Assembly: GCA_026389955.1 (NCBI GenBank) | Contig: JAPLGY010000003.1 | Location: 1 to 7,967, forward strand | Direction: 5' to 3' | Origin: Caldilinea sp. | GTDB taxonomy: Bacteria > Chloroflexota > Anaerolineae > Caldilineales > Caldilineaceae | Length of the DNA: 7,967 nt | Notes under the pieces: model-generated | Database searches by the model: none | Seen by the model: only the letters and a program-made list of their open reading frames with translations | Told to the model about the DNA's origin: nothing | Program-made: the position numbers and the translations under genes | In this document: positions 1 through 4,964 of the stretch, piece by piece | Layout of the letters: each line of letters opens with the position of its first letter | Position numbering within the stretch: position 1 is the first letter of the stretch

Positions 1-72
1 ATCTTTTTGCTGATTTTGCTGCTGCTGGCTGTCTTTCAATTTCGTTTGCTGCGCTTTCAGCAGGCGGACTGA
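1..72 (+). CDS. C-terminal end of an ABC transporter permease (partial)
   Basis: Frame 1 is open from the window edge to a TGA at 70-72. It encodes only 23 residues: a very hydrophobic stretch rich in Leu, Ile, Phe and Val, then a short polar tail (RFQQAD). This looks like a last transmembrane helix and cytoplasmic tail. The next gene, 43 bases downstream on the same strand, is a MalG/UgpE-type sugar permease. In such operons it normally follows the MalF/UgpA-type permease, so this is probably the end of that gene. The fragment is too short to assign on its own; the call rests on context. Confidence 0.6.
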   Translation: MFLLILLLLAVFQFRLLRFQQAD

Positions 73-115
73 CCCCCTGCCCTGCTGGCACTCTGTCCGT
101 TGGAAGGAAAACCTG

Positions 116-952
116 ATGTCAAAAAATCGGATCTTCCGTACCCTGACCGCCCTGCTGAGCCAGATGGGTTTGCTGGCAGGAGCCTTGCTCATCAGTGCCC
201 CCAGCCTCTACATGCTCTCGGCTTCTTTTATGAGCAGCAACGAGATTTTTTCAACACGCCTGCAGCTGCTTCCGGAAACACTGAACTGGTCCAACTATCT
301 GGAAGTCTTTGCCCGCTTCAATTTCTGGCGCTATTTGAACAACAGTCTTTGGGTGACCAGTGCTGTTGTCCTGCTCAACCTGATTTTCACGCCAATGGTG
401 GGCTACAGCCTGGCCAAGTTCAACTACCCAGGAAAAAACGTGTTGCTGCTCTTTATCCTGGCAACGGTGATGGTCCCTTTCACTGCGATCCTGATCCCAC
501 TCTTTTTGATCGTGCGCAATCTGGGCTGGGTCAACAGCTACCCAGGGCTGGTGATGCCCTTCGCGATGTCAGCCTTCGGTGTCTTTTTGATGCGTCAGTT
601 TATGCTGAGTGTGCCGGACGATTACATCGATGCCGGGCGCATCGACGGGGCCAGCGAGGGACGGATCTATTTCCAGATCGTTCTTCCGTTGATCCAGCCT
701 GCATTGATCACATTGGCGATCGTCGTCTTTGTGGCGAACTGGGATGAATTTTTGTGGATGCTGGTGGTGACGACCGGGGATGCGCTGCGGACACTGCCGG
801 TGGGGCTGGCAAAATTTCGCGAACAGTACCAGACCCGTTTTGAGTTGATGATGGCGGGTTCTGTGGTGGCGGCAGCGCCGGTGGTGCTGCTCTTTTTGGC
901 ATTACAACGCCGCTTTTTGCAAGGAATCGCAGGCTTGTCCGGTCTCAAATAA
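116..952 (+). CDS. Carbohydrate ABC transporter permease, MalG/UgpE type
   Basis: Inner-membrane subunit of a binding-protein-dependent sugar importer (family CUT1). It should pair with the permease whose tail lies just upstream and be driven by an MsmX/UgpC-like ATPase encoded elsewhere. The 278 residues match the usual length. About six membrane spans are visible (roughly 16-36, 78-98, 110-132, 143-163, 197-217, 247-265). The EAA loop that contacts the ATPase is clear at 171-191: DAGRIDGA, then F186, I188 and the closing L190-P191. The ATG at 116 is preceded by GGAAGGA (102-108) at good spacing. The ending fits the family ([14 protein letters not shown]). The transported sugar cannot be read from the sequence: glycerol-3-phosphate, maltose and other oligosaccharides are all possible. 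Probably co-transcribed with the upstream permease; no promoter is seen between them. Confidence 0.93.
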   Translation: MSKNRIFRTLTALLSQMGLLAGALLISAPSLYMLSASFMSSNEIFSTRLQLLPETLNWSNYLEVFARFNFWRYLNNSLWVTSAVVLLNLIFTPMVGYSLAKFNYPGKNVLLLFILATVMVPFTAILIPLFLIVRNLGWVNSYPGLVMPFAMSAFGVFLMRQFMLSVPDDYIDAGRIDGASEGRIYFQIVLPLIQPALITLAIVVFVANWDEFLWMLVVTTGDALRTLPVGLAKFREQYQTRFELMMAGSVVAAAPVVLLFLALQRRFLQGIAGLSGLK

Positions 953-958
953 AACCAG

Positions 959-992
959 TGCGCTGAGGCAGAACCCTTTTCGCCCCAGCGCA
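959..992 (-). terminator. Hairpin between convergent genes, likely efp terminator
   Basis: Arms at 959-969 and 982-992 form an 11-bp stem around a 12-base loop. Read as minus-strand RNA the stem is complete (10 Watson-Crick pairs and one G-U). Read as plus-strand RNA the same position is an A-C mismatch. On the minus strand it lies about 15 bases after the efp stop and is followed, after a few bases, by a U-rich run (complement of 948-954). It therefore serves efp better than the permease operon. The U tract is not immediately adjacent, so efficiency is uncertain. Confidence 0.55.
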
Positions 993-1006
993 GCCAGCTC
1001 GCACGC

Positions 1007-1501
1007 TCAAGCCCGCTCGACGTACTCGCCCGAACGTGTGTCTATCTTGATCTGGTCCCCTTCTTTGATGAAGTCAGGCGCCTGAAGTTCAGCGCCTGTC
1101 TCCACCGTTACCTTTTTCATGACACGGCCCGAAGTATCCCCGCGCAAAGCAACGGCTGCCTCCACAACTGTCAAGATGACAAAATTGGGAATTTCTACAG
1201 AGAGAACCTGGCCATTTTCCTGCAGAAGCAGCGTGACCATCTGATTTTCTTTCATCCAGATCAACGTGTCCTCAAAATCTTCCTTGGGGAGCGCAATCTG
1301 GTCGAATGTCTCGTTGTCCATGAAATGGTAGGCCGTGCCATCGTCGTAAAGATACTGCGCTTCGCGCGTCTGCGTGGTCACCACATCGATTTCTGCGGCA
1401 CGCCAGTTGCCAGGTGCAATGTGCTGGTATTCGACGACACGATGAATCATGCCGTTGTATCGAATCAACATCCCTTTGCGAAGATCAGAAGTAGTCGCCA
1501 T
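1007..1501 (-). CDS. efp: Elongation factor P, internally shortened, Asn at loop tip
   Basis: EF-P binds ribosomes stalled at polyproline, between the P and E sites, and promotes peptide bond formation. The protein starts [10 protein letters not shown] and ends with the family signature [14 protein letters not shown]. Also typical are [11 protein letters not shown] (21-31), YLYDDG, FMDNETF and the domain III segment GDTSG. I take ATG 1501, which matches family N-termini, over an in-frame TTG at 1531. It has 164 residues against about 185-188 for the family. By eye against B. subtilis and E. coli EF-P, the gap falls right after PGNWRA (30-35): about 21 residues of domain I strands are absent and AEIDVV follows directly. 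The reading frame is intact, so this is a clean in-frame loss. N32 aligns with the Lys that is modified in E. coli (K34) and B. subtilis (K32). Whether it still works is open. It is alone on its strand here, with its own promoter (1583-1588). Confidence 0.9.
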   Translation of the reverse strand: MATTSDLRKGMLIRYNGMIHRVVEYQHIAPGNWRAAEIDVVTTQTREAQYLYDDGTAYHFMDNETFDQIALPKEDFEDTLIWMKENQMVTLLLQENGQVLSVEIPNFVILTVVEAAVALRGDTSGRVMKKVTVETGAELQAPDFIKEGDQIKIDTRSGEYVERA

Positions 1502-1550
1502 AATTTTTGCCCCATATCCGCAGCCACACAACTTGTGTAGCCAAAAATTA
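1501..1550 (-). promoter_or_regulatory. Structured efp leader with nested inverted repeats at the start codon
   Basis: Two nested inverted repeats lie in the predicted efp 5' leader. The outer arms TAATTTTTG (1501-1509 on the plus strand) and CAAAAATTA (1542-1550) match over 9 bases, and one arm includes the A of the start codon. The inner repeat at 1523-1541 (ACACAA, C, TTGTGT, with GC ends) folds in minus-strand RNA into a stem of about 8 pairs, including one G-U, and a 3-base loop. The G-rich TATGGGG just before the start codon sits in the unpaired part between the stems. The layout could control access to the start codon, or the inner palindrome could be a protein site in DNA. I know of no named element with this shape. 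Confidence 0.4.
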
Positions 1551-1582
1551 ACATCATAAGGTCAGATAATCACCTGCCATCT

Positions 1583-1588
1583 ATTATA
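1583..1588 (-). promoter_or_regulatory. -10 box of the efp promoter
   Basis: The minus strand reads TATAAT here, a perfect sigma-70-type -10 box. At 17-base spacing the -35 position (1606-1611) reads TTTCAT, a weak match. Predicted transcription starts near 1576, giving a leader of about 75 bases before the ATG at 1501 that contains the 1501-1550 structure. Confidence 0.55.
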
Positions 1589-1672
1589 CCCGCCGTCCCC
1601 GCTGTATGAAAGCTGTCGGCTGTCAAAAACAGCAAAACTTTCCGGTCGAATCCAGGATTTCCAGGCGAGTTT

Positions 1673-1680
1673 GGTATAAT
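1673..1680 (+). promoter_or_regulatory. Extended -10 promoter of the pentapeptide/polyphosphate operon
   Basis: TGGTATAAT (1672/1673-1680) matches the extended -10 consensus TGnTATAAT exactly; there is no convincing -35 box 17 bases upstream. Transcription would start around 1686-1688, only 3-5 bases before the ATG at 1691, so the first gene would be read from an almost leaderless mRNA. No Shine-Dalgarno sequence precedes that ATG, which agrees. Confidence 0.6.
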
Positions 1681-1690
1681 TAAAATCCGT

Positions 1691-2347
1691 ATGGGTAAAA
1701 TTTCGTTTTCGGCGTCCGTCGCAGCAGTTTTTGTTGGAGTTCCCGTGCTGATCGGGCTGGCATGGCGCTATTACCCCGCAGCTCCGCTGGCCGCCATTGC
1801 CTGTCAGCCAGCCTGCGCCCAGGCAGACCTGCAGGGCCACAATCTGGCAGGGAGCCACCTAAACCGGGTAAATCTGACGATGGCCAATCTGAGCGGCGCC
1901 AATCTGAGCGGCGCCAATTTGTTGATGTCTTCGCTGCCCGAAGCCAAGCTGCGCGACGCCGATCTGCGCAGAGCCGATCTCTCGAATGCTGTCTTGGATC
2001 GAGCCGATCTGCGCTATGCCCGGCTGGGCAACGCGACCCTGCGCAGCGCTGCCATGCGTGAGGCTGACCTGCGCGACGCCGATCTGACCGCAGCCGATCT
2101 GCGCGCAGCCAACCTGAGCTATGCCCTGTTGGAGCGAGCAATTTTAGTCGACGCCGCGTTGATAAACACCGATCTTTCCTACGCCAACCTGCGCCGAGCA
2201 GAACTGAACGGCGCCAATTTGCGTGGGGCCGTGTTGCGCCATGCAGATCTGCGCGGCGCCGATCTGACAGGCGCCGATCTGACAGGCGCCGATCTGATCG
2301 GCGCCCGCCTGCCACCCGAATTCTACCAATACGACACAGGTCCATAA
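1691..2347 (+). CDS. Exported or membrane-anchored pentapeptide-repeat protein
   Basis: A protein of 218 residues. An N-terminal hydrophobic segment (about 8-25) acts as signal peptide or anchor. Cys38 and Cys42 follow in a C-x3-C pattern. From Ala45 there are 33 uninterrupted pentapeptide repeats of the A(D/N)Lxx type to residue 209, then a short tail (EFYQYDTGP). Such repeats form a right-handed square beta-helix at four repeats per turn, so about eight turns are expected. Family members are structural or binding proteins; no catalytic role is suggested. The start is not certain: ATG 1691 lies directly behind a -10 box (leaderless), while in-frame GTG 1745 has GGAG five bases upstream but would remove most of the hydrophobic segment. 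I prefer 1691. The stop overlaps the next start (TAATG), so the two are probably translationally coupled. Function unknown. Confidence 0.88.
   Translation: MGKISFSASVAAVFVGVPVLIGLAWRYYPAAPLAAIACQPACAQADLQGHNLAGSHLNRVNLTMANLSGANLSGANLLMSSLPEAKLRDADLRRADLSNAVLDRADLRYARLGNATLRSAAMREADLRDADLTAADLRAANLSYALLERAILVDAALINTDLSYANLRRAELNGANLRGAVLRHADLRGADLTGADLTGADLIGARLPPEFYQYDTGP
1883..1912 (+). repeat. Two identical 15-bp tandem units in the pentapeptide gene
   Basis: GCCAATCTGAGCGGC occurs twice in direct tandem, each unit coding for one ANLSG pentapeptide. Identity at DNA level, including third codon positions, indicates recent duplication or conversion of a repeat unit. Confidence 0.8.
2258..2287 (+). 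repeat. Second pair of identical 15-bp tandem units
   Basis: GCCGATCTGACAGGC is present twice in tandem (2258-2272 and 2273-2287), each coding for ADLTG. A third, slightly diverged unit (ADLIG) follows. The hexamer GGCGCC recurs at exactly 15-base steps (2255, 2270, 2285, 2300). This marks the 3' end of the array as the most recently expanded part. Confidence 0.8.
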
Positions 2348-3126
2348 TGCCCGAGACAGCCAACCCAGTTATCGCTCAGATTGAGACAATGCCGCCGATC
2401 TGGCTGAACGAAATCAAAACCCTTGCCTTGTTGGACCGGCTGGACATCAAGTTTTTTTTGCCTGAAGAGCAACTTGCCCAAATTCTTCGACAGGTTCAGA
2501 CTCGCTATCGAGTCCTGGAAGTCAGCGGCGTGCGCGCCGGCCGCTACCGCACCACCTATTTCGATACCCCAGATTTCAGGCTGTTTGCCGCGCACCACAG
2601 TGGCCAGCGGGATCGCTATAAGGTGCGCTGGCGCTGGTACATCGACAGCAAACTCGTCTATCTCGAGGTCAAAAAAAAGACCAACCGCGAGCGGACGGTC
2701 AAAACACGCACGGTGCTGCCCGCCCCGCCAGAAACCCTGTTGGATGTGGGCAGGGACTGGCTACCCCCTGGCTTTCCAATAGATCCGGCCGAACTCCAGC
2801 CCGTCGTCTGGAACAGTTTTCAGCGGATCACGCTGGCTGACGCTGAACGCCAGGAGCGGGTCACGCTCGATGTCAATCTCCAGTTTGGTCAAGGAGGACG
2901 CCGCTTTGCATTGGCGGGGCTGGCGATTGTAGAAATCAAACAGCGCAAATTTTCGCTCAGCTCACCGATCGCACAAGAGCTGCATCGCCTGCACGTCCTT
3001 CCAGCCCATATCAGCAAATACTGTGTTTCGATCGCCACCCTTTACCCAGCGTTGAAACACAATCGATTCAAGCCTCTGTTGCGCCGGCTCAGCACCCTCT
3101 GTGAACAGTTTTGTGGAGAAATTTGA
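2347..3126 (+). CDS. VTC-domain (polyphosphate polymerase-like) protein
   Basis: A 259-residue protein that is essentially one VTC domain, a member of the triphosphate tunnel metalloenzymes; the yeast relative Vtc4 makes polyphosphate from ATP. Hallmarks in order: [12 protein letters not shown] (29-39, R31 and K35), YFDTPDF (71-77), the basic strand RYKVRWR (90-96), [17 protein letters not shown] (105-121, E107 with K109-K111), R171-T173-D175, VEIK (195-198) and ISKYCVS (222-228). These are the acidic and basic residues expected to line the tunnel and bind metal and phosphates. No signal peptide or membrane span is visible, so it is probably cytoplasmic and may be recruited by the DUF4956 membrane protein encoded three bases downstream. 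The start ATG overlaps the upstream stop (TAATG). Polymer synthesis is inferred from the family; hydrolysis or another nucleotide reaction cannot be excluded. Confidence 0.9.
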   Translation: MPETANPVIAQIETMPPIWLNEIKTLALLDRLDIKFFLPEEQLAQILRQVQTRYRVLEVSGVRAGRYRTTYFDTPDFRLFAAHHSGQRDRYKVRWRWYIDSKLVYLEVKKKTNRERTVKTRTVLPAPPETLLDVGRDWLPPGFPIDPAELQPVVWNSFQRITLADAERQERVTLDVNLQFGQGGRRFALAGLAIVEIKQRKFSLSSPIAQELHRLHVLPAHISKYCVSIATLYPALKHNRFKPLLRRLSTLCEQFCGEI

Positions 3127-3129
3127 GCC

Positions 3130-3711
3130 ATGAATTTGTTTGTCGAAATTCTTCCAGGGCTCGCGCTCACGCTGGCAACCGGTCTCGTCATCTTTGGGCT
3201 CGGTTACTCGGCCGCACGCCACAGTCGCCCCGAATACTTTTTCACCTTCCTGACCTTCAGCATCATGGCTTTTCTGATCACCAGCCTGCTGCGCGATGTG
3301 CAGCTGACGCTGGGCTTCAGCTTTGGCCTGCTGGCCGTCTTCACCATCATGCGTTTCCGATCGACAGATATTCAAGTGCGCGAGATGACCTATCTCTATC
3401 TGTCGATCATGCTCCCCTTCGCCAACGCGCTCTTCGTCGCAACTCGGATCAGTTTTTTTGACGTGCTGTCCATCAACGCCGGGTTGGCCACCTTTGTGGT
3501 GCTGGTGGACCGTCTGCTGCTTTGGCGTTTTGGTACTTCACAGCTCATCTACTACGAGAAGATCGAGCTGATTCAAACCCGCAACGAGAGCCTGTTGCTC
3601 GCTGATTTGAGCCAACGCACCGGGCGCCGTGTGCGCCGCTATATCGTCGAAGAGATCGACTTTTTGCGGGATACTGCCACCCTGACCGTCTATTTCGACG
3701 AAAAAGAATGA
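3130..3711 (+). CDS. DUF4956 multi-span membrane protein
   Basis: A 193-residue protein with about four or five hydrophobic segments (near 8-28, 38-55, 61-76, 88-105 and 112-131) and a C-terminal soluble part (about 135-193). The family signature is strong: [17 protein letters not shown] (62-78) followed by REMTYLYL (84-91). The tail reads IYYEKIELI and later [14 protein letters not shown], both typical of DUF4956. It starts three bases after the stop of the VTC gene, with GGAG at 3115-3118 (11-base spacing, slightly long). DUF4956 genes are commonly found next to bacterial VTC-domain genes, so the two products probably work together. A membrane partner or channel for the polymerase is an appealing inference by analogy with the membrane domain of yeast VTC subunits, but no biochemical role is known to me. 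Confidence 0.9.
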   Translation: MNLFVEILPGLALTLATGLVIFGLGYSAARHSRPEYFFTFLTFSIMAFLITSLLRDVQLTLGFSFGLLAVFTIMRFRSTDIQVREMTYLYLSIMLPFANALFVATRISFFDVLSINAGLATFVVLVDRLLLWRFGTSQLIYYEKIELIQTRNESLLLADLSQRTGRRVRRYIVEEIDFLRDTATLTVYFDEKE

Positions 3712-3749
3712 CCTCCCAGACGCGGAGATGCTCGCCGAAAAATTCGATG

Positions 3750-3755
3750 AGGAGA
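3750..3755 (+). promoter_or_regulatory. Ribosome binding site that fixes the GTG start of the lamin-tail gene
   Basis: AGGAGA lies seven bases before GTG 3763. It supports that start over the out-of-frame ATG at 3728 and TTG at 3761, and it directly precedes a well-formed signal peptide. Confidence 0.75.
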
Positions 3756-3762
3756 AAACCTT

Positions 3763-4902
3763 GTGCTGTCTTTGTACCGCCTGCCTGCCTTGCTGTTGTC
3801 CAGCCTCTTTGCGCTGTGGGCTGCTGTGGCCAGTGGGGCTGACCCCAGTTTGCTCCCAGCAGCCCCCCGCGCCGATAGTCCGCCGATTGTCATCAACGAA
3901 ATTCTGGCCCACACTGACCCCCCCTATGTCGATTCCGTAGAGCTGTACAACGACAGCGGGATGGCAGTGGATCTTTCTGGCTGGCTGCTCACTGACAAGC
4001 CGAATCGCCCGCTGGTAGAGTGGGTGCGCATCCCAGATGGTACCTGGATCGGTGGCAACGGTTACTATGTAGTATCCGACCAAAAACCGGTCAAATGGTC
4101 TTTTGGTCTGAGCGAAGGTGGTGACAGCATCTATCTGTACCGCCTGGAAGGAGGAACACCGCTGCTGGTCGATGCGGCGATTTTCGGGGCTTCTCCTCGA
4201 CCAAAATCTTTTATTCGATATGTCGACTCAATTGAGCGCGTCCATTACACCTTGCAAGAAGGATTGCCCACCCTCGCAGCCCCCAATTGTGCGCCTTCGA
4301 TCGGGGAAGTTGTTCTGGAAGAGCTGATGGTCGACCCAACAGCCACCGGCGGCGAATATGTTGTGGTTGCCAACCGCACCGCCGCTGCAGTGCCGCTCTT
4401 TGACCCGGCTCAACCTGCCAACAGCTGGAAACTGCTCGGCCAAAACGGCAGTGGAGAAGAAAACGAGATGTTTGTCTTTCCACAAAACATCACACTTTCG
4501 CCGGGTGAACGGCTAATTTTGAGCGAACAGACGCCCGCTCAGTTCCGCCAAACCTACCCGATCCCCCCCTCCGTGCGTGTGTTGGGCCCGCTGACCAGCG
4601 GTATGAGCAAAGGGGGAGAGCGGGTGACATTGGCCAGCCCACTTGAACCAGAACTGGACGGCACCGTTTTTTATGCAGCTGTCGACGTAGTGGCTTATCG
4701 CAACACTGCGCCCTGGCCAGATGTCGCCGAAAATGGCCAGGCCTTGGGGCGCATCTGGGTCTATCAGTTTGCCGATGACCCCGCCAATTGGCGGGCAGTG
4801 GCGCCGCTGCAGACCCTTCTGCAGCCCACCACCCACAGGGCTGTCGATTCTTCCAGAAATTATCTGCCTTTGATCTATCTTCCCGCATATGGATGCTGGT
4901 GA
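3763..4902 (+). CDS. Secreted protein with two lamin-tail (LTD) domains
   Basis: A 379-residue protein. An N-terminal signal peptide (about 1-25, AVASGA then DP) predicts export. The first LTD-like region is about 42-165: INEILAHTD, VELYNDSGMAVDLSGWLLTD, W87..IPDGT, GYYVVSD, FGLSEGGDSIYLY. It resembles the LTD often found at the N-terminus of CotH kinase-family proteins. The second is about 182-347: VVLEELMVDP, GEYVVVANRT, LSPGERLIL, then the typical ending YRNTAPWPD and DDPANWRA. No CotH kinase domain follows. The C-terminus has an SSRNYLPLIYLP stretch; YLPL-like endings are something I associate with Chloroflexota secreted proteins, from memory. LTDs are immunoglobulin-like and usually mediate binding to surfaces or polymers. 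Last gene of the operon, 51 bases after DUF4956, before a strong terminator. Function unknown; an envelope-side partner of the VTC/DUF4956 pair is inferred. Confidence 0.85.
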   Translation: MLSLYRLPALLLSSLFALWAAVASGADPSLLPAAPRADSPPIVINEILAHTDPPYVDSVELYNDSGMAVDLSGWLLTDKPNRPLVEWVRIPDGTWIGGNGYYVVSDQKPVKWSFGLSEGGDSIYLYRLEGGTPLLVDAAIFGASPRPKSFIRYVDSIERVHYTLQEGLPTLAAPNCAPSIGEVVLEELMVDPTATGGEYVVVANRTAAAVPLFDPAQPANSWKLLGQNGSGEENEMFVFPQNITLSPGERLILSEQTPAQFRQTYPIPPSVRVLGPLTSGMSKGGERVTLASPLEPELDGTVFYAAVDVVAYRNTAPWPDVAENGQALGRIWVYQFADDPANWRAVAPLQTLLQPTTHRAVDSSRNYLPLIYLPAYGCW

Positions 4903-4918
4903 ATGCAGATCGAACCAA

Positions 4919-4961
4919 AATGAGCAAAGAGCCGGGCAAAAGGCCCGGCTCTTTGCTCATT
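4919..4961. terminator. Perfect 19-bp inverted repeat, bidirectional terminator
   Basis: Arms 4919-4937 and 4943-4961 are fully complementary around a 5-base loop (AAAAG). The GC-rich core GAGCCGGGC / GCCCGGCTC is flanked by AAA and TTT, so each strand carries a T run after the core; the minus strand adds TTTTGG after the stem. It lies between the convergent lamin-tail gene (stop 4902) and the HtrA-like gene (stop 4965) and can end both transcripts. Confidence 0.9.
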
Positions 4962-4964
4962 CAA

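Noticed and set aside
1502..1531. TTG start at 1531 for EF-P
   Set aside because: Would add [10 protein letters not shown], unlike any EF-P I know, and the added codons are the leader hairpin region. [10 protein letters not shown] is the standard family beginning.
1621..1626. Perfect minus-strand TTGACA as the efp -35 box
   Set aside because: It is 32 bases from the TATAAT at 1583-1588, and no acceptable -10 lies at 16-18 bases.
1883..2305. Regular 15-bp repeats as a possible CRISPR or iteron array
   Set aside because: The units code in frame for pentapeptides with no spacers, and they explain the periodicity completely.
1691..2347. Qnr/MfpA-type DNA-mimic fluoroquinolone resistance protein
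   Set aside because: Those are cytoplasmic dimers with characteristic loops or breaks in the helix; this protein has an N-terminal hydrophobic segment, an uninterrupted array and many Arg residues.
1680..2363. Long minus-strand open frame (227 codons) opposite the pentapeptide gene
   Set aside because: The 15-base repeat unit is a multiple of three, so a stop-free antisense frame is simply repeated along the array. The product is an Arg/Ser/Asp-rich low-complexity string with no start signal.
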